Part shown: in pieces, positions 28,547 to 37,562 of the stretch | Position numbering within the stretch: the stretch's first letter is position 1 | Layout of the letters: every line of letters starts with the position of its first letter | Source of the DNA: Alkalimonas collagenimarina | GTDB taxonomy: Bacteria; Pseudomonadota; Gammaproteobacteria; Enterobacterales; Alteromonadaceae | NCBI RefSeq assembly: GCF_030717845.1 | Contig: NZ_JAUZVZ010000009.1 | Span: 1-64,000 of the forward strand | Reading direction: 5' to 3' | Length of the DNA stretch: 64,000 bases | Program-made: the position numbers and the translations under genes | The notes under the pieces: generated by a model | The model's input: the letters and a program-made list of their open reading frames with translations, nothing else | Databases searched by the model: none | Told to the model about the DNA's origin: nothing

Positions 28547-29629
28547 TTAACGCATGACTGGTTCTTTGATCGTCGCAGTTACCAGCGCTTCAATACGTTG
28601 GTTGGCACGATGTGCTTCACGACTGGTACCTTCCATCCGCGGGTTGTTGAAACCATAACCTTTGGTGGTGATACGTGAAGATTCGATACCATGGGTGTTG
28701 ATCAATAAATCAGCAACGGCCTTGGCGCGGCGCTCAGATAAACCCATGTTGTAATCGGCAGCACCAATGCGTGATGCATGGCCTTCGATTTCTACACGAG
28801 CGCTTGGGTAACGTTTCAGATAATCAGCCAGACGGGCAACATCAGCACGTTGCTCACGCGATACTTCAGCTGAATCAAAACCAAACAGAACACGGATTTC
28901 TGCACTGCCAACACGCTGCTCAGTCTCGGAGTAGATAGTACAACCATCAGCATCTACACGATGGCCACGAGGCGTATTTGGACACTTATCACGGCTATCA
29001 GGTACACCATCACCATCGCTGTCAGTTACGGCAGGAGCAGGCGTTGCTGCTGGCGCTGGAGCTGGTGCCGGAGCTGGTGCTGCGGCAGAAGCTGCACCGA
29101 AGTAGTAGCTTAAACCAACCTTAATGCCTGCATCGGCCCAAGAGGTATCTTTATTCAGACCTTGATAGCGATTTGCTTCAGCAAAGAAAGAGACACTCTC
29201 ATTGATAAAGGCACGGTAACCAATACCAACGTTGACAGAGTTTGTATGATTCATATCATGATGTTTCAAACCAGCCAGAACGTAGACACCGCTATTATCA
29301 AGATGATAAAGCGCGTCAATACCAAAACGATTACCAGTAATGCGGTCACCTTCAAGCTTGTTTTTCAAGCGTTGACGCGCAAATTCAGCACGAATAGCCC
29401 AGTTTTCATCAATCCGGTAACCAACATCAAAGCCAATACCTTCGCCGCGGGTCAAGTAATCCCAATCAACACTGCGGGTCTTTTTACGATCTGGCATATA
29501 GTATTCGGCGAAAATAGAGCCAAACACGCGATCCTGCAATTCTGCAGCAGTAGGGGTGTTGGCGGCAGCCGTCCCTGACATCAGAGGTAAAGCGGCAAGC
29601 ACAGCCAAAGTACAAATTTTACGTTTCAT
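28547..29629 (-). CDS. OmpA-family outer-membrane protein with TSP3 repeat
   Basis: A 360-residue outer-membrane protein. A signal peptide (cleaved after AAA near 23) is followed by an OmpA-like eight-strand barrel (about 30-180), an Ala/Pro linker, a thrombospondin type 3 calcium-binding segment DSDGDGVPDSRDKCPNTP and an OmpA C-terminal peptidoglycan-binding domain with VLFGFDSAEVS, VEIEGHASRIG and LSERRAKAV. It probably links outer membrane to cell wall. AGGAGAAATGG precedes the start and a promoter and terminator flank it, so it is monocistronic and likely abundant. Similar to OprF/OmpA-type porins of Alteromonadales; no precise name given. Confidence 0.9.
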   Translation of the reverse strand: MKRKICTLAVLAALPLMSGTAAANTPTAAELQDRVFGSIFAEYYMPDRKKTRSVDWDYLTRGEGIGFDVGYRIDENWAIRAEFARQRLKNKLEGDRITGNRFGIDALYHLDNSGVYVLAGLKHHDMNHTNSVNVGIGYRAFINESVSFFAEANRYQGLNKDTSWADAGIKVGLSYYFGAASAAAPAPAPAPAPAATPAPAVTDSDGDGVPDSRDKCPNTPRGHRVDADGCTIYSETEQRVGSAEIRVLFGFDSAEVSREQRADVARLADYLKRYPSARVEIEGHASRIGAADYNMGLSERRAKAVADLLINTHGIESSRITTKGYGFNNPRMEGTSREAHRANQRIEALVTATIKEPVMR

Positions 29630-29662
29630 CCATTTCTCCTTAGGTGAAGTCCAACAGACCCA

Positions 29663-29691
29663 ATTTTATCGTGAAACTGTTTATTTAACAA
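29663..29691 (-). promoter_or_regulatory. candidate promoter of the OmpA-family gene
   Basis: On the minus strand TTGTTA (29691-29686), 17 bases, TAAAAT (29668-29663), 34 bases before the start codon. Plausible sigma70 promoter with a short leader. The A/T-rich DNA upstream also holds a TTGACC without a matching -10. Confidence 0.45.
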
Positions 29692-29843
29692 ATTAAACCA
29701 ATAAATAAAGGGGTCAAAAGCTGAAAACACTGTATTTATTTTCGCTGAGTCTGATCATAGAGCATAAAACTGAACGCTGGGTTAACAACCGGTGAGGATT
29801 GGGTTTATTCTAAGCTTTATTGTGATCGTATGCATTGAACGAT

Positions 29844-30494
29844 TCAAAACGGGCATTTAGAAAAAAATTGTATCGGTAACTCTGAACCTGGGTGGTTTAG
29901 TTGAAGCCACTCCGCATGCAGTAATAATCGTTCGGCAGGCTTATCATGCTCATGTCTATAAAATTTATCGCCAAGTATAGCATGTCCGAGCCACTGCATA
30001 TGAACTCTTAGCTGGTGTGATCGACCGGTAACCGGGAATAGCAGCACGCGGCTTTCAATAGCCGAGTGGTGTATGCGATGAAAATTAGTCAGCGCTTTTT
30101 TTCCTGAGAGGAAGCAAACCTTTTGTTTAGGCCGGTTAGGCCAATCACAAATCAGTGGCACACTGACGCTACCATGTGCCGCCTGCAACCTGCCAGCGAC
30201 AACCGCCTGATAGCGTTTGTGGATCTCGCGCTCAGAGAATTGTCGGTTTAAGATGCGTTGTGCCTGAGGATGCATGGCCATCACCATGAGGCCTGATGTT
30301 GCCATATCAAGCCGGTGGACGACACGTGCATCAGGCCAGACTCTTTGAACCCGTGAGCTCAGACTATCATGATGCTCAGCTGCCTTACCCGGCACACTGA
30401 GCAAGCCACTTGGCTTATTCAATACCACGATATCATTATCCTGATACAGGATATCCAGGTAAGGACGTTGAGGCGGTTGATAGTCTATGAGCAT
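29844..30494 (-). CDS. rluA: 23S rRNA/tRNA pseudouridine synthase RluA
   Basis: Dual-specificity synthase making pseudouridine 746 in 23S rRNA and 32 in some tRNAs. The 216-residue protein lacks an S4 domain, like E. coli RluA, and has the catalytic motif HRLDMATSG with D63 (E. coli D64), plus the VTGRSHQLRVH motif. It starts six bases after the rapA stop, reproducing the rapA-rluA pair of E. coli, which supports RluA over other paralogues. Confidence 0.94.
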   Translation of the reverse strand: MLIDYQPPQRPYLDILYQDNDIVVLNKPSGLLSVPGKAAEHHDSLSSRVQRVWPDARVVHRLDMATSGLMVMAMHPQAQRILNRQFSEREIHKRYQAVVAGRLQAAHGSVSVPLICDWPNRPKQKVCFLSGKKALTNFHRIHHSAIESRVLLFPVTGRSHQLRVHMQWLGHAILGDKFYRHEHDKPAERLLLHAEWLQLNHPGSELPIQFFSKCPF

Positions 30495-30500
30495 AGTGTG

Positions 30501-33422
30501 TTATGGCTTATCATGACTCACCACAATAAGGCGAACTGCGTCGAGTTTTAATCGTGCTTTATCGATATAGCTTGTCAGATCTATTTGTTGCTGCCTTAAA
30601 TGTTCAATCTCTTCTGGCCTGACTGCTGGGTTGACCGCCTGTAATTGCTGCAAACGCTGAATCTCTTCCTGCAAAGCTTGTTGCATGCGTTGTTTGGCGT
30701 GCTGCTTCACCGTAGGAAGCTGTTGCAAGGCATGTTGTTCTGCTTGCTGCAGTACCGGATCTAGTTGACTTCGTAATGCTTTGACAATTTTGACCGAAGC
30801 CTGTTTGGCAACGGGTTCCAATTGTTTTTCGAGCTGCTCAGCAGGAACGGATTGTGCTAAATTTCGCCCTTGAGCCTCCAACAACAATCGCAGTGGTGTC
30901 ACTGGTAAATAACGACCAAGTTGCAGCACAGGTGGAGCACTGGCTTCGACCAAATAAATCAGCTCAAGGAACCAACTGCCGGCAGGTAAAGCCGGATTAG
31001 GTAACAGGGCAACGGTGTTGTTGCCGCGTTGCTCTTGCGTTAGTAAATCCAGAGTGTGTAACACCATGGGGTGATCCCAGCTCAGAAATTGAATATCTTC
31101 TTGTGCCAGAGCAGTGGCGCGATCAAAGGTCACACTGATCCCTTCATCATCAAGGCCAGGGTAATGGCTTATCTCCATATGCTCTGAGGTTTTCAGAATT
31201 AAGCAGGTATCGCTGCGCTCTTCTTGCGTGATCCCCAGCTGATCCCAGCATTGGATCATAAAGCTGGCCAGGTGGTGCTGGCGATCCAATTGTTGTAATT
31301 GCTCACTAAGTTGCTGAGCATTCTGGCCACCCGACGAATGAATTTCCAACAGCTGATCGCGGCCCTGCTCGAGCTGTTCCAATAGATGTTGGTGGCTGTG
31401 CTGACTTTGCTGGATTAAGCTTTGCAAGCCTGCATCCGACCACTCAGGCTTGAGTAGAAGTTCGGTCAATGCAGGCGCATACTGTTGATACAGCGCGGCT
31501 CCGGTTTGACAGGTTTGCTCTAAGGCATTGAGTGCTTGATGGTACCATTGCAACAAATATTCCTGCGTATGTTGCCGAAAGTACATAACATGTAACTGGA
31601 TCTCTTGCTGTTGGCCAATACGGTCCAGTCGACCGATCCGTTGTTCCAGTAAATCGGGGTTCAAAGGCAAATCAAACAGCACCAGATGATGCGCAAATTG
31701 AAAGTTACGGCCTTCACTACCAATTTCGGAGCACAGTAGAATTTGAGCGCTGTAATCTTGTTGGGCAAAATAAGCGGCGGCTTTGTCTCGCTCCAGAATA
31801 CTCATTTGCTCATGGAATACGGCGGCGCGGATCCCTTCACGCTGCATCAATGCTTTTTCAAGCTCGATAGCGGTTTGCGCATGGGCACAAATCAATAAGA
31901 ATTTTTCTGTCTTGTGTTGTTTGAGTAAAGCAATCAAAGCAGGGATGCGCGGATCAATATCCACCCATGCTTGCTCAGGGGCGCCTTGTTGATAGAGCCG
32001 CTCCGGTGTCAGTAACTGACCAGCAATCTCTGAATGCAATGACGGTTTTATAGTGGCTTGCTTGATCGTGTCGGCGCTGCGCTGATAAAGCTCTGGACTT
32101 TGCAGCGGGATCAAGTTGGCATGCCGTTTTGGGAATCCCTGAATGGTTCTGCGGCTATTGCGAAACAGGATCCTGCCGGTACCGTGTCGATCAAGTAAGG
32201 GTTGCAGCAATTGCTGAGCCGCTTGCTGCTGTTCAATATCTGTTGTTTTACTCTGTTGTAAAGTATCCAAAGCCGGAGTCAGTTGCTCATCTTGCAACAG
32301 ATCCATCAAAGCCTGACGATTGGTCGGGCTTAGCGGTTGCTCATGCAGCACCGCTTTGGCTAGAGCAGCAATATGTTGATACTGCTGCTCTTGTTGCACG
32401 AAGTCCTGATAATCGTAAAAGCGATCTGGGTCGAGTAGTTGCAAACGAGCGAAATGACTTCGATGCCCCAGCTGGTCAGGGGTTGCAGTTAATAAAATAA
32501 TGCCTGGGATGGTCTCAGCCAGCGCAGAAATACACTGATAAGCCGTGCTAGGTTCTGTTTCACTCCACTCCAGATGGTGAGCCTCATCAACCACCATCAG
32601 ATCCCAACCTGCCTCAACAGCCAGTTGTCGCCAGCTGGATTCAGTACTTAAAAACTCCAAACTACACAGCACCAGTTGCTCGGATTCAAATGGATTTTGT
32701 TGATCCAGTGCACTTTGCTGGCAGCGCTCTTGATCAAAAATAGCGACTGGTAAATTAAAGCGCCGCAGCATCTCGACCAGCCACTGATGTTGCAGCGATT
32801 CTGGCACCACGATCAGCACACGTTGTGCCAGACCACAAATCAGCTGTTGATGAATGATAAGTGCTGCTTCAATGGTTTTACCAAGGCCAACTTCATCGGC
32901 TAGCATCACGCGCGGAGCATGGCGTTTGGCGACTTCTTCGGCAATAAAGAGCTGGTGCGGGATCAGGTCGATACGGCCGCCACTTAGACCTCGCAAAGGG
33001 TTTTGTTGCAACCGATGCAGTCTTTGTAGGCTTTGGTACCGTAGGCTAAAGGCATCCAGTCGGTCAATTTGCCCTGAATACATCCGATCTTGCGGTTGGC
33101 TGAAACTGAGGAAATGATCCAAAAAAGTTTCCCGCAGTGTGGTGGGTTGGCCCGAAGAAACATCAATACCGCGATAGATCACCAAACCGTCTTCTTCATG
33201 AACGTCAGTGACATCTAACTCCTGCTCTTCTGCACTACGAATGCGATCGCCTGCGACAAAGCGGATCCGGGTTAATGGTGCTTGCTGTTTTGCATAGCAG
33301 CGTTGCTCGCCGCTAGCCGGAAATAAAAGGCTGACACTACGGCCATCGATGGCAATAACGGTACCTAAACCTAAGTCAGATTCACTGTCGCTGATCCAGC
33401 GTTGACCCAAAGCAAAAGACAT
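30501..33422 (-). CDS. rapA: RNA polymerase-associated Swi2/Snf2 ATPase RapA (HepA)
   Basis: Binds RNA polymerase and recycles it after termination. The 973-residue protein (E. coli 968) has two N-terminal Tudor-like domains (about 1-105), the helicase core with Walker A DEVGLGKT (176-183), DEAH box (VVDEAHH near 280), SNF2 motif LTATP and the C-terminal helicase motifs EIGSEGRNFQFAHHL and QRIGRLDRIGQ. A Gln-rich linker and C-terminal domains follow. Very Gln-rich, like many proteins in this window. First gene of rapA-rluA. Confidence 0.96.
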   Translation of the reverse strand: MSFALGQRWISDSESDLGLGTVIAIDGRSVSLLFPASGEQRCYAKQQAPLTRIRFVAGDRIRSAEEQELDVTDVHEEDGLVIYRGIDVSSGQPTTLRETFLDHFLSFSQPQDRMYSGQIDRLDAFSLRYQSLQRLHRLQQNPLRGLSGGRIDLIPHQLFIAEEVAKRHAPRVMLADEVGLGKTIEAALIIHQQLICGLAQRVLIVVPESLQHQWLVEMLRRFNLPVAIFDQERCQQSALDQQNPFESEQLVLCSLEFLSTESSWRQLAVEAGWDLMVVDEAHHLEWSETEPSTAYQCISALAETIPGIILLTATPDQLGHRSHFARLQLLDPDRFYDYQDFVQQEQQYQHIAALAKAVLHEQPLSPTNRQALMDLLQDEQLTPALDTLQQSKTTDIEQQQAAQQLLQPLLDRHGTGRILFRNSRRTIQGFPKRHANLIPLQSPELYQRSADTIKQATIKPSLHSEIAGQLLTPERLYQQGAPEQAWVDIDPRIPALIALLKQHKTEKFLLICAHAQTAIELEKALMQREGIRAAVFHEQMSILERDKAAAYFAQQDYSAQILLCSEIGSEGRNFQFAHHLVLFDLPLNPDLLEQRIGRLDRIGQQQEIQLHVMYFRQHTQEYLLQWYHQALNALEQTCQTGAALYQQYAPALTELLLKPEWSDAGLQSLIQQSQHSHQHLLEQLEQGRDQLLEIHSSGGQNAQQLSEQLQQLDRQHHLASFMIQCWDQLGITQEERSDTCLILKTSEHMEISHYPGLDDEGISVTFDRATALAQEDIQFLSWDHPMVLHTLDLLTQEQRGNNTVALLPNPALPAGSWFLELIYLVEASAPPVLQLGRYLPVTPLRLLLEAQGRNLAQSVPAEQLEKQLEPVAKQASVKIVKALRSQLDPVLQQAEQHALQQLPTVKQHAKQRMQQALQEEIQRLQQLQAVNPAVRPEEIEHLRQQQIDLTSYIDKARLKLDAVRLIVVSHDKP

Positions 33423-33669
33423 GAAGATTCCTGTGACGGTAAGGGGGCGTCATGGTACAGGGAAATGGTTTTTTCTGCATCCTCAAAATTTCAGTGATGG
33501 CCTGTCATATCGTGGTCATGAAGCCGACATATACTCGTCTTGAACTGTTTGCTCAATTATTCAGCAATTCTTAAGAAAAAATGCTTTCGATACCACCAAG
33601 TTACACTATGCTTAGTGAAAGATGATCTGTTCTCTACTGATTCTCACTACCGCCTCCAAGGAGCTGCGT

Positions 33670-35055
33670 ATGGCGCGAAAAAGAAGTAAGAAAGTCTATG
33701 TCCTCGATACCAATATTCTTTTGCATGAACCCTTTGCATTCTTAAACTTTCAGGAACACGATGTCGTGATCCCGATGACGGTTTTGGAGGAGTTAGACCA
33801 CATCAAAGACCGCAACAAAGATGTCAGCCGGGATGCTCGGGTGGCTATTCGGGCTTTGGAAGACTCGTTGCGTGATGCATCGCCAGAGCAGATGCTGCAT
33901 GGAGTCGCCTTACCGCAGCACGGTGAGATGAAGGTGTCTGGACATTTGTTCATTATCAATGATCATCACCTAAAAGATGAATTACCTGGTTTACCAGGGG
34001 GGGAGAACGATCACCTGATCATCAATACTGCCTTGTATTTGCAGCGTGAGCGTAGTCCGCAAAAAGTGATCCTTGTTACCAAAGATATCAATATGCGGTT
34101 GAAAGCCAAAGGCGCAGGCTTAAAACTGGTTGAGGATTATCGTACCGATCAATTGATTGATGATGTACGCTTTTTGTACAAAGGTTATTACCGTTTCAGT
34201 GGTGAATTCTGGTCACAGGTCAAAGATTGTCAGACCGAACAAAAAGACCGGGATATCTACCATTTACTCGAGCGTCGGTTGTTACCGGATGCTTACATTA
34301 ATGAGTTTCTCATTGATGAGGCAGAATCCTTTGCCGGTCAAGTGGTCGCCATTGATGAGCAACAAATTCAGGTGCGGGATTTGGGTTATGAGCGCATCAT
34401 GCATCGCCATGCCTGGGGCATTACGCCGAAAAATATTTATCAGGCCATGGCGATGGAGGCATTACTCGATCCTCAGATGGACCTGGTGATTCTGACCGGA
34501 CCAGCAGGCTGTGGTAAAACCTTGATTGCTTTGGCGGCTGCGCTGGAGCTTGTGATTGAAAAGGGGCTATATGACAAAGTCATCGTGACGCGAAATACGC
34601 CAGAGATCGCGGAGTCTATTGGGTTCTTACCAGGTACAGAAGAGGAAAAAATGGCGCCTTGGCTAGCAGCGATTACTGATTCGCTGGAAGTGCTGCATAA
34701 AACCGATGAGCACCCACATGCCAGTGTCGGTTACATTATGGATAAAGCCAACATCCAGTTTAAGTCGGTGAATTTCATGCGTGGCCGTAGCATCCAGAAT
34801 GCAATTGTCATTCTGGATGAGTGTCAAAACTTAAGTGCCGCTCAGCTCAAAACCATTATTACCCGTTGCGGAGAAGGCACCAAGCTGATTTGCTCGGGTA
34901 ACCTTAGCCAGATAGATAGCAACTATCTGACGGCGGTGACCTCGGGGTTAACCTATATTGTTGAACGTTTTAAAAATTTCCAGGGCAGCGCCACCATTAA
35001 TCTCAATGGAGTAGTGCGCAGCCGTTTGGCCTCTTTTGCTGAGGAAAACTTATAG
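33670..35055 (+). CDS. PIN-domain plus PhoH-type ATPase (PhoH2-like)
   Basis: A 461-residue fusion. The N-terminal PIN ribonuclease domain (about 8-145) has the acidic residues in VLDTNIL, LEELDHIKD and later Asp residues. The C-terminal PhoH P-loop ATPase domain has Walker A GPAGCGKTLIA and Walker B VILDECQN. Proteins of this build (PhoH2) have been described as RNA helicase/ribonucleases. Start at 33670 follows AAGGAG with seven bases between; an upstream Met at 33622 is less likely. No antitoxin-like gene precedes it, unlike the actinobacterial PhoAT-PhoH2 pair. The stop overlaps the convergent transglutaminase-like gene by six bases. Confidence 0.9.
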   Translation: MARKRSKKVYVLDTNILLHEPFAFLNFQEHDVVIPMTVLEELDHIKDRNKDVSRDARVAIRALEDSLRDASPEQMLHGVALPQHGEMKVSGHLFIINDHHLKDELPGLPGGENDHLIINTALYLQRERSPQKVILVTKDINMRLKAKGAGLKLVEDYRTDQLIDDVRFLYKGYYRFSGEFWSQVKDCQTEQKDRDIYHLLERRLLPDAYINEFLIDEAESFAGQVVAIDEQQIQVRDLGYERIMHRHAWGITPKNIYQAMAMEALLDPQMDLVILTGPAGCGKTLIALAAALELVIEKGLYDKVIVTRNTPEIAESIGFLPGTEEEKMAPWLAAITDSLEVLHKTDEHPHASVGYIMDKANIQFKSVNFMRGRSIQNAIVILDECQNLSAAQLKTIITRCGEGTKLICSGNLSQIDSNYLTAVTSGLTYIVERFKNFQGSATINLNGVVRSRLASFAEENL

Positions 35056-36006
35056 CAATCGGTAGTTGACCACACCGGGTTGTAGGTAGATCCGATAACG
35101 AGAAGAGACTTGCCCGACTGGCTGCAAAGCCGGTCCGGTTGGGTCTGCCAGTACGTAGCTTTGGCCTTCCAGCTCCAGTTGTACATCAGCATCTGAGGGT
35201 TGCATACCGATGGCTAGCACTGCATGGTTGGGCAAGTAAACGATGGCCAAGCGAACATCGGGTAGCAGCAACTTGAGTAATGCTGCCATCAATACGGCTT
35301 TGCTATCGCAGTCGCCTTGGTGTTGTTGGATCACGCGAAGTGGTGGGCTAAACCCTTCGCCGCCACTGGCTGATCGGTCGTCAAGCCGCTGGTATGGGAT
35401 CCGTTGGATCCAATCCAGTAAAAATTGACTGAGTTCTCTGGTCGTGGTGTAAGGAAATTTTTGTTGCAACGACATGGCAATCGGCATCAGGTCAGGCATG
35501 CTCTGCTGCATAATACGCCGATGATCCACCATGATCACCGTTCGCCTTGGGCTAAGTTGCCATTCCGTATGATAAATTTGTTCCAGGTAACGTTGTCGGG
35601 CCTGCTGCATAACCGCCTGCAATTGCTGGCGAATTTGTTGCGCTGCAGCTTGATCGGGAGCGTTGATTTGGTATTCGATTGGTGTGGTTCCTGTAATAAG
35701 CTGGAACTGCAACGAGGGTTGTGCAGCAGCTTGCTGCATCAAAGCTTGACGCATATAAGTATCAGCTAACTTTGCCGAGTAGCGCCGAAAGCCAGTTAGA
35801 TGCTGCTGCATGCTTTGCCGCGGAATGCTAAAACTAAACTGCTGCAGCTGATCGTTGTGCTGCCATTGATAGTGATAATGCAGCTGATCGTCACTCTGAC
35901 TTCGTTGCAATTGTATGGTTGCTGTTGCTTGCAATGGACACAGCAACAGCAACAAGCTGGTTAACCAGCCTGAGTAGAGGAGGATACGTGCATTCTTCTT
36001 CGCCAT
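35050..36006 (-). CDS. secreted transglutaminase-like cysteine protease-fold protein
   Basis: A 318-residue protein with a signal peptide (about 1-30). The C-terminal part has the transglutaminase-like catalytic triad: C233 in QGDCDSKA, H261 in PNHAVLAIG and D288 in ADPTGP. The N-terminal 200 residues are Gln-rich and match nothing I recognise. The start lies inside the upstream GlyGly-CTERM gene, a 46-base overlap on the same strand, so the two are probably coupled. Such periplasmic enzymes usually cleave or link peptide bonds; the substrate is unknown. Confidence 0.75.
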   Translation of the reverse strand: MAKKNARILLYSGWLTSLLLLLCPLQATATIQLQRSQSDDQLHYHYQWQHNDQLQQFSFSIPRQSMQQHLTGFRRYSAKLADTYMRQALMQQAAAQPSLQFQLITGTTPIEYQINAPDQAAAQQIRQQLQAVMQQARQRYLEQIYHTEWQLSPRRTVIMVDHRRIMQQSMPDLMPIAMSLQQKFPYTTTRELSQFLLDWIQRIPYQRLDDRSASGGEGFSPPLRVIQQHQGDCDSKAVLMAALLKLLLPDVRLAIVYLPNHAVLAIGMQPSDADVQLELEGQSYVLADPTGPALQPVGQVSSRYRIYLQPGVVNYRLL

Positions 36007-36611
36007 AGCAGCAAGCTTAGCCCGAGCAGCGCAAAAATACCAAAGCTTCCGCCTGAAGTCGTAATTACTTCGACTCGTTGCCTATCGCGCTGAATATCTT
36101 CCAAGGGTAATAAATCCAATATGGGCTCGTCGTAACCAGATAGTTCTGCCAGCAACCACCCTGAAGTGGCATCGTAAATTCGTATAATTAAGGTGTAATA
36201 GTCGGTGGGATAATTGGCCTCCAGAGTGGTGTCTATAGCGAACCAATCGTCCCGGCTTTGGCCATACAAAGTAAAGATAGAGCTGGTATGGAATAGCTGT
36301 TCGGGTCGGTTGCCCCGTTGCAGGCTAAATTCAGCAAACACGGCTTTGCTGCTGCGGTTGGTGTCTGCATCAAACTCAAGATACAGTTGGTGGTAAAAGC
36401 CATTATCATTGACATCACCACTGAGCTCCAGCTCAATACTGTGAAACCAAACATCGGTGCTGAAACTCTGACTGCTCACCAGCTCGGCGGAATCACGCGG
36501 CTGACTTTTGGGTTCAATAGCGCCATAAAACTCTTCCGTCTGAACCACGGGCGCTTGCTCTGCCAAGACGATGCTGGTAAACAGCAGGCTGGCGATAAGA
36601 AAAATTTTCAT
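35961..36611 (-). CDS. GlyGly-CTERM (choice-of-anchor H type) secreted protein
   Basis: A 216-residue protein with a signal peptide (cleavage near LAE) and a C-terminal tripartite sorting signal: GGSFGIF, a hydrophobic helix (ALLGLSLLL) and a WRRR basic cluster. This is the GlyGly-CTERM signal, recognised by the intramembrane protease rhombosortase in bacteria with type II secretion. The mature region (FYGAIEP ... GDVNDNGFYHQLYLEFDAD ... YDEPILDLLPLED) fits the choice-of-anchor H group. The gene overlaps the downstream transglutaminase-like gene by 46 bases. No rhombosortase gene is in this window. Confidence 0.75.
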   Translation of the reverse strand: MKIFLIASLLFTSIVLAEQAPVVQTEEFYGAIEPKSQPRDSAELVSSQSFSTDVWFHSIELELSGDVNDNGFYHQLYLEFDADTNRSSKAVFAEFSLQRGNRPEQLFHTSSIFTLYGQSRDDWFAIDTTLEANYPTDYYTLIIRIYDATSGWLLAELSGYDEPILDLLPLEDIQRDRQRVEVITTSGGSFGIFALLGLSLLLWRRRMHVSSSTQAG

Positions 36612-36689
36612 TGGCTATTCCTTCATGCAACACTTCAGTACAATGATAGGTATAGACGGCAAGGCATGAATCTATGCTGAACTAGCGGA

Positions 36690-37562
36690 GTGGATGAGTT
36701 GTTACGATTGAGCCGAAGGATCCAAGTAACCGAAGCGAATAATGCGATTGAGTGTCTGGCCACCGCTGTACCTGAATTGTCGAAAAGCCGCTTGAAAGAT
36801 GCCATGTCGAAAGGCGCAGTGTATCTGGTTAAAGGCAAGAAACAAAAGCGGATACGTCGCGCGCAAACCATGTTGCATCCGGGGCAGTGCCTGCAACTGC
36901 ATTATGATGAGCAGATCATGCAACGTAGCGCTCCGATGGCGGAATTGTTATTGGATATGCGCAGCTATTCCGTGTGGTGGAAGCCTGCAGGCTTGTTGGC
37001 TCAGGGCAGCCAGTGGGGCGATCATTTATCGTTGTTGCGTCAGGTCGAGCTTACCACTGGGCGGCCTGTATTTCTGGTGCATCGGTTGGATCGAGAGGCC
37101 AGTGGCTTGATGATGATTGCCCATCAGGCGAAAGCTGCAGCTGCCTTAAGCCAGCAATTTTCCGGCAGTGAGATGACCAAACATTATGTGGTACAGATCG
37201 CCGGTCAGTTACCTGTTGCACTGCTTCAGCAAGGCTGTATTCAAACACCGCTGGATGGTAAGCCCTGTCATACGCGCTTTCAATTACTCCGTTACGATGA
37301 GTCCGTCAAACGAAGTTGGTTGCAGGTTGAGCTATTATCAGGACGTAAACATCAAATCCGTCGGCACTTCTCTGCAAGTGGCTATCCTGTGATGGGCGAT
37401 CCGCAGTACGGTAACGCGGTCTCATCGTCTGAGGGGATGGCATTGCAAGCAGTGTTGCTCGGTTGGCAATGCCCACAAAGTAAGCAACTGAAAACACTGA
37501 GCCTACCTGACCGCTTTTCCATTTATTCGTCTGATGTGAGTCCCTACTCTTCCGGACCCTGA
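36690..37562 (+). CDS. RluA-family pseudouridine synthase
   Basis: A 290-residue pseudouridine synthase with an N-terminal S4-like RNA-binding segment (LSKSRLKDAMSKGAVYLV) and the catalytic motif HRLDREASG with D134, followed by LSGRKHQIRRHF. The family and reaction are clear; the target RNA is not. The start is uncertain: GTG at 36690 is the first in frame, but GGAG at 36687-36690 is better placed for TTG at 36699, which would remove three residues. The 3' end overlaps the convergent TPR gene by 19 bases. It is a second RluA-type enzyme in the window besides rluA. Confidence 0.87.
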   Translation: MDELLRLSRRIQVTEANNAIECLATAVPELSKSRLKDAMSKGAVYLVKGKKQKRIRRAQTMLHPGQCLQLHYDEQIMQRSAPMAELLLDMRSYSVWWKPAGLLAQGSQWGDHLSLLRQVELTTGRPVFLVHRLDREASGLMMIAHQAKAAAALSQQFSGSEMTKHYVVQIAGQLPVALLQQGCIQTPLDGKPCHTRFQLLRYDESVKRSWLQVELLSGRKHQIRRHFSASGYPVMGDPQYGNAVSSSEGMALQAVLLGWQCPQSKQLKTLSLPDRFSIYSSDVSPYSSGP

